Shown piece after piece: positions 53,755 to 61,846 of a DNA stretch of 64,000 nucleotides. Position 1 is the first letter of the stretch. Each line of letters begins with the position of its first letter. Where the stretch lies: NCBI GenBank assembly GCA_046349515.1, contig JAXMCE010000003.1:270959-334958 (forward strand). The letters run 5' to 3'. Under the pieces are notes generated by a model that was not told the origin of the DNA, made no database searches, and saw only the letters and a list, made by a program, of their open reading frames with translations. The stretch comes from JBGPGW01 sp046349515. Lineage in GTDB: Bacteria; Pseudomonadota; Alphaproteobacteria; CADEGL01. The position numbers and the translations under genes were made by a program.

Positions 53755-54663
53755 TCAGGGCGCGGCGGGCCGGCCGTTCGCGGGCGTGTTGGTGCGCGAC
53801 TTGGCAAGAAGGGTCGCGATGCCGGGGGCCGCCGATTCGGCGATCTGATAGGCAAGGTCGGACCACGCGCCGTCGAGCGTGCCCGTCGGCACGTTGTTGG
53901 TCTGGTCGACGCGGCCGATCTCGCTGCCATTGGGCTGGAGGACGCGCCACACGATCTTGACCGGCTGCGTGCCGCCCCGCGGCGCGCCCACATCGACCGT
54001 GCCCTGGACGATCGACGCCGCCTGGTTCGGCCGCTCGGAGACGCGCACGTTCGACTTGAGGAGGTAGTATTTCAAGGCTCTCGTGAGACTCGCTTGGCCG
54101 TCGCCCGGCGCGCCTTCGACCGGCCGCACCTCGACGTCGTTCGCGAGCGCCGTCGCCGTCTCTGCCGTGCCTGTCTCCTGGATGAAAGCCGCGACGGGTC
54201 CGGCCGCCTTGGCGGCGAGCACCGACATGGCGCTCGGCAGCGCCAACTTCCACGCGCGCATGTCGACGCTCTCGTCCTGGGTGTGCTCGCCCAAGATCGT
54301 GCCTTCAGGGTCGCTCAAGGTCCACAGAAGCGAGACCTTTCCCTCGGCGGGAGGCCGGAGCAGCTGCGCGTCGAGCGCGTAGCTGCGCTTGTTGCGGCTC
54401 GTGGTGCTGGCCGGGACGTTCAGGTCATTGAGCGCCTTGACCATGGCCGCGCTCAGCTTCTCCGAGATCTCGGGCGGCGCGCCTTCGATGATGGGATTGA
54501 CGACGATCCCCACGCCGTCGGGCGGCTGGAGGGCGGCACTCCGCTTCTTGGCGCTCACGGTCTGGGGCGGCGCGAAGGGTTGCGGCAGCGGCCCGCAGGC
54601 GACGAGCGCCACGAGCACGAACAGGAGCGCGGCTCGCACGCGCCTAGACCAGCGCCAGGACAC
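53755..54663 (-). CDS. Predicted lipoprotein of unknown function
   Basis: 302 residues from GTG 54663: MSWRWSRRVRAALLFVLVA, a basic n-region plus hydrophobic core, then the lipobox LVAC at the cleavage Cys. After that a Pro-rich linker (GPLPQPFAPPQT) and a long soluble domain with two similar beta-rich halves. I recognise no domain. An alternative upstream ATG at 54723 gives a Ser-rich N-terminus that is not signal-like. The GTG overlaps a 24-codon hydrophobic frame, so translation may be coupled. It lies between pgeF and prs. Confidence 0.78.
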   Translation of the reverse strand: MSWRWSRRVRAALLFVLVALVACGPLPQPFAPPQTVSAKKRSAALQPPDGVGIVVNPIIEGAPPEISEKLSAAMVKALNDLNVPASTTSRNKRSYALDAQLLRPPAEGKVSLLWTLSDPEGTILGEHTQDESVDMRAWKLALPSAMSVLAAKAAGPVAAFIQETGTAETATALANDVEVRPVEGAPGDGQASLTRALKYYLLKSNVRVSERPNQAASIVQGTVDVGAPRGGTQPVKIVWRVLQPNGSEIGRVDQTNNVPTGTLDGAWSDLAYQIAESAAPGIATLLAKSRTNTPANGRPAAP

Positions 54664-54718
54664 AGCTGGCCAGCAGTGCGACGGTGAGGGCGATGATGAA
54701 GAAGATGAGGTACGGCAT
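54644..54718 (-). CDS. Possible 24-residue hydrophobic peptide upstream of the lipoprotein
   Basis: ATG at 54718, TAG at 54644-54646. The peptide begins MPYLIFFIIALTVALLASC and continues VLALV: almost entirely one transmembrane helix with a lipobox-like LASC. The stop falls 17 bases inside the lipoprotein gene that starts at GTG 54663, in another frame. The ribosome site is weak and spaced badly. It could be a small membrane protein, a coupling leader, or a chance frame. Confidence 0.35.
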   Translation of the reverse strand: MPYLIFFIIALTVALLASCVLALV

Positions 54719-54802
54719 GGCATCCGGCTGTCGACCTCGAACGGCAGGGGATCATTATACGCGAAGTCGCGGCGCCGGGCCGCGTCGATTGAGGCGGCGT
54801 CG

Positions 54803-55612
54803 CTAGTCGTCGAGCGCGATCGCGGAAAGGCCGCGGCCGAAATCCGCTTCGCCCTTGAGGCAGGACCGCCGGTAGCTGAAGAACATCGCCTCCTCGGCGC
54901 AGGTGTCGCGCGCGAGGCGGTCGACCGTGCCAAGATCGAGGCGCACGAGCCGGTCGGCCGCGTAGCGCGAGAGATCGAACATGAAATGCCCGGCCCGCTC
55001 GGCCGGGCGGAAGAAGCGCTCGTTGTCCGGCGATTCGGCGATGAAGGGGGCGGGGAATTCAGGGCCGACCTCGTAGGATTCGAAGGCGATGCAAGGGCCG
55101 ATGGCGGCCGCGATGTCGCGTCGGCGGGCCCCCAGCTCGACCATGGCCTTGACGGTTTCCTCGATCACGCCGGCAAGCGCACCGCGCCAGCCGGCATGGG
55201 CCGTCGCGATGACGCCCGCGCGGGCATCCGCGAAGAGGATCGGCGCGCAATCGGCCGTGAGCACGCCGAGGACGATGCCCGGCCGATCGGTCACGAGGCC
55301 GTCGACCTGCGGTGCGGCGCCGGGCTCCCACGGCGCCTCGACATGCGCGACGGCGACGCTGTGTGTTTGATAGCCGGTGACGAGGGACGTCGGTTCGCCG
55401 CCGACAGCCGCGGCCACGCGCGCGCGGTTCGCCGCGACCGAGTCGCGCCTGTCTCGCGAGCCGAAACCGCAGTTGAGGGAATCGTAGAGCCCGTCGCTCA
55501 CCCCGCCCGCGCGCGTGAAGAAGCCGTGGCGGATCCGCTCGAGCGCGGCGAGGCCGGGGGCCGCAAGTGCTGGCGGCGCTTCCGGCCCCGTCTCGGCCTC
55601 TGTGTCAGTCAT
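54803..55612 (-). CDS. pgeF: Peptidoglycan editing factor PgeF (laccase domain, YfiH-like)
   Basis: 269 residues. The metal/active-site residues are H84 (TGYQTHSV), C122 (TADCAPILFAD) and H139 (HAGWRG), with GPCIAFESYEVG towards the C-terminus. PgeF hydrolyses misplaced L-Ser from UDP-MurNAc-L-Ser and so edits cell-wall precursors; some members show laccase-like activity. Its start overlaps the M24 stop by 8 bases, so the two are translationally linked. Confidence 0.95.
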   Translation of the reverse strand: MTDTEAETGPEAPPALAAPGLAALERIRHGFFTRAGGVSDGLYDSLNCGFGSRDRRDSVAANRARVAAAVGGEPTSLVTGYQTHSVAVAHVEAPWEPGAAPQVDGLVTDRPGIVLGVLTADCAPILFADARAGVIATAHAGWRGALAGVIEETVKAMVELGARRRDIAAAIGPCIAFESYEVGPEFPAPFIAESPDNERFFRPAERAGHFMFDLSRYAADRLVRLDLGTVDRLARDTCAEEAMFFSYRRSCLKGEADFGRGLSAIALDD

Positions 55613-56762
55613 TGACCACGAGATCGAGCGAACTCTTCGACAAGGGTTGATTGCCCCGCGCGGTCACGACGTAGGACTGGCCCGGCGCCATCGCCAAATG
55701 GCGCCCCTGGTCGACGATGAGCGTGTGGATGAAGAACACGTTGCCCGGTTCGATGACCGCCGGATTGTCCTGGTAGAACATGGGCCAATCCATCCAGGTC
55801 GGCTGGAACACCGCGCCCATGCTGTAGCCGGTCGCGGAATGGCGGTGCTTCCTGTAGCCGTTCCTGTCGCACACGCGGGCATAGGCCTTGAACACGTCGC
55901 CGCAGGTCTTGCCGGGCTTGAGCGCGTCGACCGAGGCCCAATGCGCTTCGACCGCGACCTTGTGCATGTCCTTCTGGCGCGCGCTCAGCTTGCCGACGAC
56001 GAGCGTGCGCATCATGGCCGCGTGGTAGCGATGGTACGAGCCGGCCCACTCGATCGTGAGCTGGTCGTTCTTCTTGAGGTGCTGGCGGCCGGAGATGTAG
56101 CGGCCGATGAGCGCCCGCTTTCCCGACCCGATGATCTGGTCGTTGCCTGGCCAGTCGCCGTCCGCGCTGAACATCACGCCCTGCATGGCGGCCATGATGT
56201 CGCCCTCGTAGGCGCCGGGCTTGGCGAGACGATTGGCTTCGATGAGCGCCTTGTCGGCCATCGCCGCCGCCTTGCGGATGCAGGCCAGCTCCGCCGGGCT
56301 CTTCACGTAGCGCAACCGCGTGACGAGATCGGAGGCGTCTTCGAGATGGCAGAAGTCGGTGAGCGCCGCGTCCAACTTCCGGTAGATCGTGCCGGTGAGG
56401 CCGTAGGCGTCGTATTCGATCCCGATGCGCTTGCCCTTGCACTTGCGCTCCTCGAGAAGGCGCTTCAGGTCGAGCGACGGATTGGCGTCAGGCAGGTTGA
56501 CCCAGACGTGAATGTCCCGGTCGGCGAGGACCGAGACTCGGCGCGCGACGATGGCGTCCGGCCAGCGCGTGATGAGGAAGATGCGCCCATCCGCGCCGAG
56601 ATACATGGCCTGGAAGAAGCAATAGCCGAAGGTCTCGTAGCCGGTCAGGTAATACATGCTCTCCTGCCGGAACATCAGCAGCCCGTCGAGGCCGCGGCGT
56701 TCGAGTTCCTTGATCGTCTTCTTCTGGCGGGCCTTGAATTCGGCGGTGCTGAAGTGAGCCAT
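55605..56762 (-). CDS. M24 (Xaa-Pro peptidase/creatinase-like) protein lacking metal ligands
   Basis: 385 residues with the N-terminal creatinase domain and C-terminal pita-bread fold. The usual two Asp ligands are replaced by E238 and A249 in IEWAGSYHRYHAAMMRT; the usual Glu in FTIEPG is H346 (FFIHTLIV); the last Glu element (RxED) is not present near MAPGQSYVV. H308 (HSATGYSMG) remains near the expected His. This resembles metal-independent creatinase or ectoine-hydrolase-type members rather than aminopeptidase P. ATG 56762 was chosen with AGGAG upstream. The stop overlaps pgeF by 8 bases; midA lies 90 bases upstream on the same strand. Confidence 0.85.
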   Translation of the reverse strand: MAHFSTAEFKARQKKTIKELERRGLDGLLMFRQESMYYLTGYETFGYCFFQAMYLGADGRIFLITRWPDAIVARRVSVLADRDIHVWVNLPDANPSLDLKRLLEERKCKGKRIGIEYDAYGLTGTIYRKLDAALTDFCHLEDASDLVTRLRYVKSPAELACIRKAAAMADKALIEANRLAKPGAYEGDIMAAMQGVMFSADGDWPGNDQIIGSGKRALIGRYISGRQHLKKNDQLTIEWAGSYHRYHAAMMRTLVVGKLSARQKDMHKVAVEAHWASVDALKPGKTCGDVFKAYARVCDRNGYRKHRHSATGYSMGAVFQPTWMDWPMFYQDNPAVIEPGNVFFIHTLIVDQGRHLAMAPGQSYVVTARGNQPLSKSSLDLVVND

Positions 56763-56852
56763 TCCTCTGTCTCCTTGGCGGCGATGCATTGCGCGATCGG
56801 CGGGTGCCGGCAGAGATTAGGGCGCGCGTCGCGGCCGGGCAACCGGCGCGCA

Positions 56853-57947
56853 TCATGCAAATCCGGAAGGCGTTCCCATGGCGGGATGGCTGATCGCGAG
56901 CACCTGGAAGAGGCGGCCCATGGCGCTCGGGGCCGTGAGGCGGTGGAGCGCCAAGGTCACGTCCGCGGCGGCGGAGGGCGAAGCTGAGCTCGCGAGCCGC
57001 ATTGCCCGTTGGCCGATGCCGAGGGTCTCGAGAAACCGGCCCTGGGAAACCGGGCCGTGGACCGCGGCGCCCGCGCCGCGCGCCGCGCGGGCGAGGGCCG
57101 CGAAATCCACATGCGCCGTGATGTCCGCTTCGCCGGGATCGGCCAGCGGACTGACGTAGCCATGGCCGCGCACGGCCTGAAGCGTGTCGTTCCACGCGCT
57201 GCGTCCCTCGTCCTCGATCGCGTAGCCGTAGTCGATGATGAGGGCCGCGCCCGGCGACGCGGCGATGCGTCCGGCGATGGACGTGGTGATCCGCTCCGCA
57301 AGCGGAGCCAGCTCGACGACGGCGCCCGGCGGTGCCCGCGCGGGGTCGGGGAGCGGGAGCGACGGATCGGGCGGCAGGTCGGCCGTCACCGTGATGAAGG
57401 CCGCAGACTGCGGATCGTTGGCGACGAGCCGCTCGCGCCAGCCGGTCGCCGTGCGCTCGAATTGCCGGATCGGCAGCGCATCGAAGAACTCGTTGGCGAT
57501 GAGAAGCGTCGGCCGCTGGGGAAGCTCCTCGACGCGCTCGTGCCAGGTGGGATGGCAGAGGGCGAGTGCGTCTTTCTGCCGCGCGCGGAGGCGCGGGCTC
57601 GTCTCGACGAGATGCACCTCGACGGCCTCGAGGAAGGACGGTCTCACGCGCGCCGCGCGGAGCGCATCGGCCATGAGCGTGCCGCGCCCCGGACCCAGCT
57701 CGACGAGCGCGACGGGTGCGGGTTCGCCAAGCCGGATCCAGCACTCGACGCACCACAGGCCGATCAGCTCGCCGAACATCTGGCTGATCTCCGGCGCGGT
57801 GATGAAATCGCCCGATCGGCCGAAGGGATCGCGCGTGCGGTAGTAGCCATGCTCCGGGTGCGAGAGCGCCTCGGCCATGAACTCTGCGATGCTGATGGGC
57901 CCCGTGCGGGTGATCGTCTCGCGCAGGATCTGCGCGAGCGGCGTCAC
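56853..57947 (-). CDS. MidA-like class I SAM-dependent methyltransferase
   Basis: 364 residues from GTG 57947, overlapping the lgt stop as GTGA. The N-terminal helix and substrate loop (SHPEHGYYRTRDPFG, SGDFITAPEISQMFGELIG), the SAM loop VELGPGRGTLMADAL and the C-terminal LLIANEFFDALPIRQF identify the NDUFAF7/MidA family, protein-arginine methyltransferases linked to respiratory complex I assembly in mitochondria; bacterial function is less clear. The longer open frame to 59243 is only a shadow over lgt and hldD. Confidence 0.92.
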   Translation of the reverse strand: MTPLAQILRETITRTGPISIAEFMAEALSHPEHGYYRTRDPFGRSGDFITAPEISQMFGELIGLWCVECWIRLGEPAPVALVELGPGRGTLMADALRAARVRPSFLEAVEVHLVETSPRLRARQKDALALCHPTWHERVEELPQRPTLLIANEFFDALPIRQFERTATGWRERLVANDPQSAAFITVTADLPPDPSLPLPDPARAPPGAVVELAPLAERITTSIAGRIAASPGAALIIDYGYAIEDEGRSAWNDTLQAVRGHGYVSPLADPGEADITAHVDFAALARAARGAGAAVHGPVSQGRFLETLGIGQRAMRLASSASPSAAADVTLALHRLTAPSAMGRLFQVLAISHPAMGTPSGFA

Positions 57948-58738
57948 GTCCGGTGCGAAGCGCGCAGGACCAAGATGACTCCCACGAGCAGCATCGGCAG
58001 GCACAGGATCTGGCCCATGGTCACGCCGCCGACGATGAATCCGAGATGCGTGTCGGGCTCGCGGAACAGCTCGGCCACGGTGCGGAACGCGGCGTAGCCG
58101 ATGAGGAACGTGCCGGCGAGGAAGCCGGGCCGCGCCCGAAGATGCTCCGAACGCGACAGCAGCAGCATGACGAGATAGAGGGCGACCCCTTCGAGCAGCG
58201 CCTCGTAGATCTGGCTCGGGTGGCGCGGCTGGGGGCCGCCGCCCGGGAAGATCACGCCCCACCGCGCCGTGGTGATTCGCCCGAACAGCTCGCCGTTGAC
58301 GAAGTTGGCCAGGCGCCCGAAGAACAGGCCGATCGGCACGACGCAGGCCACGCGGTCGGCAACGGCGAGGATCGGTAGCTTCCTCAGGCGCGCGAAGGCG
58401 ATGATCGCGATGATCATGCCGATGAGCCCGCCATGGAAGGACATGCCGCCCTGCCAGACGGCGAAAATCTGTTCCGGGTTCGCGAGGTAGTGGAGCGGCT
58501 TGTAGAAGAGCACGTAGCCAAGGCGTCCGCCGAGCACGATGCCGAGCGTCGCCCAAAGCACGAAGTCGTCCGCGTTCTGGCGCGACAGCACGGCGGGCCG
58601 CGCCGCGCCGATCGCGCGAAGATGCCACCAGCCGAGGCCGATGCCCGCGATGTAGCCGAGGGCATACCACCGGATCGCGACCGGGCCGATCTGCCAGGCC
58701 ACCGGATCGATGTTGGGGAAGGCGATCGAGAGGAGCAT
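57944..58738 (-). CDS. lgt: Prolipoprotein diacylglyceryl transferase
   Basis: 264 residues with about seven membrane segments. The signature GRLANFVNGELFGR, together with LSFHGG-like GGMSFHGGLIG and the His/Arg residues of the active site, are present. Lgt adds diacylglycerol to the lipobox Cys of prolipoproteins in the inner membrane, the first step of lipoprotein maturation. It starts at ATG 58738, 18 bases after hldD, and its stop overlaps the midA start by 4 bases. Confidence 0.97.
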   Translation of the reverse strand: MLLSIAFPNIDPVAWQIGPVAIRWYALGYIAGIGLGWWHLRAIGAARPAVLSRQNADDFVLWATLGIVLGGRLGYVLFYKPLHYLANPEQIFAVWQGGMSFHGGLIGMIIAIIAFARLRKLPILAVADRVACVVPIGLFFGRLANFVNGELFGRITTARWGVIFPGGGPQPRHPSQIYEALLEGVALYLVMLLLSRSEHLRARPGFLAGTFLIGYAAFRTVAELFREPDTHLGFIVGGVTMGQILCLPMLLVGVILVLRASHRT

Positions 58739-58756
58739 CGTTGGGTCCCGGCGCGG

Positions 58757-59743
58757 CTAGAGATAGGGGTCGGCTGCGGCGAGGAAGTCGCGGACATAGA
58801 GTCCGACGCCGTCCTCGAGTTCGGTGAACGGCCGCGTGTAGCCCGCCTGGCGCAGCCGCTCCATGCGGGCCTCCGTGAAGTACTGGTATTTGTCGCGGAT
58901 TTCGGGCGGCGTGTCGACGTACTCGATGCGGGGCAAGCGGTTGAGCGCGCGATACACGGCGCTCGCGAGATCGGCGAAGCTCCGCGCCTTGCCCGTGCCC
59001 ATGTTGAAAAGGCCCGATACGTCGGGATGGTCGAGGAACCACAGCATGGCATCGACGCAGTCGCCGACCCAGATGAAGTCCCGCATCTGCCCGCCATCGC
59101 GGTAGTCCGGGTTGTGCGAGCGGAAGAGGCGCGCGGGCTCGCCTGCCGCGGCGCGCGGGAAGAGTTGGGCCACGACGCTCTTCATGGGGCCTTTGTGGTA
59201 TTCGTTGGGGCCGTAGACGTTGAAGAATTTGAGGCCGACCCACTGCGGCGGACGGGCCTCGCCCGCGGCGAGCGCGTGCGCGACGTGGCGGTCGAAGGTG
59301 TGCTTCGACCAGCCATAGGGATTGAGCGGCTTGAGGCGCGCGAGGCCCTCGACCGATCCGTCGTCATCGAATCCTTCCGTGCCCGCGCCGTAGGTCGCGG
59401 CGGAGGATGCGTAGATGAGGCGCACGCCGTGCCGCGCGCACCACTGCCAAAGGTCGCGCGACAGGTCGACATTCGTGCGGAGCAACAAATCGACATTCGT
59501 CTCGGTCGTCGAGGTGATCGCGCCGAGATGCGCGACGGCGTCGATCTCATGGGCATGCTGGTCGAGGTAGCCGAACAATCCCTCGGGCGCGACGAGTGCG
59601 GCGAGGTCGCGCTTCGCGATGTTGCGCCACTTCTCGCCCTCGCCCAGCCGGTCGCAGACGGCCACCGCCGCGTCGCCCCGCTTCTCGATCGCGGCTACGA
59701 GGTTCGACCCGATGAATCCCGCGCCGCCGGTGACGACGATCAT
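58757..59743 (-). CDS. hldD: ADP-L-glycero-D-manno-heptose 6-epimerase
   Basis: 328 residues of the extended SDR fold. TGGAGFIGS at 5-13 binds NADP, and the catalytic pair is in NPYGWSKHTFD. FFNVYGPNEYHKGPMKSVV and NMGTGKARSF fit HldD. It makes the heptose donor used in the lipopolysaccharide inner core, so an LPS outer membrane is implied. It lies 18 bases upstream of lgt on the same strand and is divergent from ubiK. Confidence 0.94.
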   Translation of the reverse strand: MIVVTGGAGFIGSNLVAAIEKRGDAAVAVCDRLGEGEKWRNIAKRDLAALVAPEGLFGYLDQHAHEIDAVAHLGAITSTTETNVDLLLRTNVDLSRDLWQWCARHGVRLIYASSAATYGAGTEGFDDDGSVEGLARLKPLNPYGWSKHTFDRHVAHALAAGEARPPQWVGLKFFNVYGPNEYHKGPMKSVVAQLFPRAAAGEPARLFRSHNPDYRDGGQMRDFIWVGDCVDAMLWFLDHPDVSGLFNMGTGKARSFADLASAVYRALNRLPRIEYVDTPPEIRDKYQYFTEARMERLRQAGYTRPFTELEDGVGLYVRDFLAAADPYL

Positions 59744-59917
59744 GTGCTCTCCAACGCTGGCGCCCCCTTATAGGTCCGGGGATGGGGGGCCGCAAGAAAG
59801 GGCCAGATGCGCGAGCCGGGACGCACGAGCGGTGAGGGAGCGCTCCGATTGACGCGCGCCCGGTGCGCCCCATAATCGGCGCCGGCGCAATCGCCAACCA
59901 CCAGCGGAGAGCCGACC

Positions 59918-60211
59918 ATGCAAAGCCAGAACAGAATCTTGGACGACATGGCGCGGGTCGCCGGCGGCGCCATGGGACTCTTCTCGGGCCTCCGGACCGA
60001 GATCGAAGCGGCGGTCCGCCATCAGTTGCAGCGTCTCTTGGGCGACATGCAGCTCGTGAGCCGCGAGGAGTTCGAGGCGGTCAAGGCGATGGCCGCCAAG
60101 GCGCGCACCGAACAGGAAGCGATGGAAAAACGCTTGGCCGCCATCGAGGCCGCGGGCGGTGCCGGAACGCCCGGCGCCACGCCCTCGCGAGGGCCGGAAT
60201 CCCGCGATTAG
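59918..60211 (+). CDS. ubiK: Accessory factor UbiK family protein (BMFP domain)
   Basis: 97 residues. The amphipathic N-terminus (NRILDDMARVAGGAMGLFSGL) and the coiled-coil C-terminus (EEFEAVKAMAAKARTEQEAMEKRLAAIEA) are typical; MQLVSREEFEAVKAM is the conserved stretch. UbiK helps organise the ubiquinone synthesis complex in the cytoplasm. GGAGA site before ATG 59918. It is divergent from hldD-lgt-midA-pgeF and precedes a long structured gap. Confidence 0.9.
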   Translation: MQSQNRILDDMARVAGGAMGLFSGLRTEIEAAVRHQLQRLLGDMQLVSREEFEAVKAMAAKARTEQEAMEKRLAAIEAAGGAGTPGATPSRGPESRD

Positions 60212-60514
60212 TCGGGCCTTCTTCGTTCTTTCGCAGGGGCCGGCTCGTCCGATTCGCGCGCGGTATCAGATTCCGCGCCCCCGTTCCGTGCGCGATCTGT
60301 TCCCGAGAAAATTTCGGGTTCGCATGAGCGGATTCTGATACCGCAAAACCCGACTCGTGAACCAGTTTTGGGCTACCACTTTCGGATGAGTCTCCCAAGT
60401 CCCAGATTCAACTACTTTTTCTGGTGTAGTGACTCATGATGCCATACAATATGTCGATGGGTTCGGTTGAACCCGTGTGAAATTTGGCTCATGGATTCGG
60501 AGGAGGCGCGACCG
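60212..60514. other. Intergenic region upstream of ybjN with inverted repeat and many GANTC sites
   Basis: 303 bases. An imperfect 15-base inverted repeat (60262-60276 and 60328-60342, 14 of 15 paired) encloses a CCCGA...TCGGG hairpin at 60302-60318, which could act as a terminator for ubiK. Eight GANTC sites, the CcrM methylation motif, lie at 60251, 60269, 60331, 60352, 60388, 60405, 60431 and 60494 (first base of each). A possible -10 TACAAT is at 60445-60450, with no good -35. Confidence 0.7.
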
Positions 60515-61018
60515 ATGACCGCTCTCTCCCGCGACGAAAAAGTTCTCCATGTCAATCCCATAGACATGATGGAAGACATCGTCGCGGCCAATGAATGGGC
60601 CCACGAACGCATGAGCGACGAGGAAATGGTCGCCGGCGTCGGAGGTCAATGGTGTGACTACCGGTTGCATTTCGCCTGGTCGGACGATCTCAGCGCCCTA
60701 CACTTCTCCTGTGCGCTCGACATCCGGGTACCGACGGGCAAGCAGGGCACGATCCACGAGTTGCTGGCCCTCATCAACGGCAAGCTCTGGCTCGGCCACT
60801 TCGACATCTCGGTCGACGACAAGCTGCCCATCTTCCGCCATACGGTGTTGCTGCGCGGCGCGTCCGGGGCGACGGTCGAGCAGCTCAAGGACCTCCTCGA
60901 GGTGGCGATCGCCGAATGCGAGCGCTTCTACCCGGCCTTCCAGTTCGTCATTTGGGGCGGCAAGCCGCCCAACGATGCCGTACAGGCCGCTCTCTTGGAG
61001 ACGGTTGGCGAGGCCTAG
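60515..61018 (+). CDS. YbjN domain-containing protein (type III secretion chaperone-like fold)
   Basis: 167 residues. The YbjN fold is suggested by HVNPIDMMEDIVAANEWAHER, the beta-strand block WCDYRLHFAWSDDLSALHFSCALDI and a long amphipathic helix near the C-terminus. Its function is unclear; E. coli YbjN affects motility and stress behaviour. ATG 60515 was chosen because GGAGGAGG lies 8 bases upstream; an in-frame ATG at 60491 lies within that leader. It precedes proC by 2 bases, a linkage common in alphaproteobacteria. Confidence 0.88.
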   Translation: MTALSRDEKVLHVNPIDMMEDIVAANEWAHERMSDEEMVAGVGGQWCDYRLHFAWSDDLSALHFSCALDIRVPTGKQGTIHELLALINGKLWLGHFDISVDDKLPIFRHTVLLRGASGATVEQLKDLLEVAIAECERFYPAFQFVIWGGKPPNDAVQAALLETVGEA

Positions 61019-61020
61019 CC

Positions 61021-61839
61021 GTGATCGAACGGCCGATCCTTCTCGTGGGCGGCGGGAAGATGGGCGGCGCGCTCCTCGAAGGGTGGCTGGCGCGGAGCGT
61101 GAGCCCGCGTCTTGTCACCGTGGTCGAGCCCGATGCCGCGAGGTCCGCGTCTCTCGCGTCATCGGCTGAGGTCGCTGTCCACGCCGACTTGACGGCGATC
61201 GATGCCGGGCTCGAACCCGCCGTCGTCGTCCTCGCGGTCAAACCCCAGATCATGGACGCGGTCGTGCCCGCCTACCGCCGGTTCGCGAAGCCCGGCTGCG
61301 TGTTCCTGTCGATCGCCGCGGGGAAGACGATCGCCGGGTTCGAACGCGCGCTGGGAGCGACGACGGCAATCGTCCGCTCGATGCCGAACACGCCCGCGGC
61401 GATCGGGCGCGGCATGACGGTGGCGTGCGCGAACCGCGGCGTGAACGCTCAGCAGCGCGAGCTCTGCGACAAGCTTCTCACGGCCGTGGGCGAAGTCGCC
61501 TGGGTCGAGGACGAGGCGCTCTTGGACGCGGTGACGGCCGTCTCGGGCAGCGGGCCGGCCTATGTCTTCCTTCTCGCGGAATCGATGGCCGAGGCGGGCG
61601 TCGCGGCCGGATTGCCGCGCGCGTTGGCCGAGCGTCTTGCGCGCGCGACCGTGGCCGGCGCGGGCGAGCTTCTCCATGAATCGCCCGAGCCCGCGAGCGT
61701 CTTGCGCCAGAATGTGACGAGTCCCGCCGGCACGACCGCCGCGGCGTTGGCGGTTCTCATGGGAACCCAGGGCTGGCAGCCGATCATCACGAAGGCGATT
61801 GCCGCCGCGGCCGACCGCTCGCGCGAATTGTCGGGCTAG
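61021..61839 (+). CDS. proC: Pyrroline-5-carboxylate reductase
   Basis: 272 residues from GTG 61021. The NADP loop is LLVGGGKMGGALLEGW, followed by VKPQIMDAVVP, RSMPNTPAAIG and the substrate region VSGSGPAYVFLLAESMAEAG, all diagnostic. It carries out the last step of proline synthesis. It starts 2 bases after the ybjN stop and the ybaK-like gene starts 7 bases after its stop, so the three form one operon. The longer open frame from 60916 overlaps ybjN and is rejected. Confidence 0.96.
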   Translation: MIERPILLVGGGKMGGALLEGWLARSVSPRLVTVVEPDAARSASLASSAEVAVHADLTAIDAGLEPAVVVLAVKPQIMDAVVPAYRRFAKPGCVFLSIAAGKTIAGFERALGATTAIVRSMPNTPAAIGRGMTVACANRGVNAQQRELCDKLLTAVGEVAWVEDEALLDAVTAVSGSGPAYVFLLAESMAEAGVAAGLPRALAERLARATVAGAGELLHESPEPASVLRQNVTSPAGTTAAALAVLMGTQGWQPIITKAIAAAADRSRELSG

Positions 61840-61846
61840 CGTTGCG

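Noticed and set aside
54664..54723. Longer start for the lipoprotein at ATG 54723
   Set aside because: It adds a Ser/Pro-rich stretch before the signal peptide, which does not look like an export signal; the GTG at 54663 gives a normal lipoprotein start.
47431..56762. Creatinine degradation pathway (creatininase plus creatinase-like M24)
   Set aside because: The two genes are 8 kb apart with housekeeping genes between, both families are broad, and no sarcosine oxidase is present in the window.
56853..59243. Single 796-codon frame covering midA and the lgt/hldD region
   Set aside because: The first 430 codons are an antisense-free shadow of lgt and hldD in another frame; only the part from GTG 57947 has family similarity.
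60445..60450. TACAAT as the ybjN promoter -10
   Set aside because: No acceptable -35 at 16-18 bases; left as a note in the region entry only.
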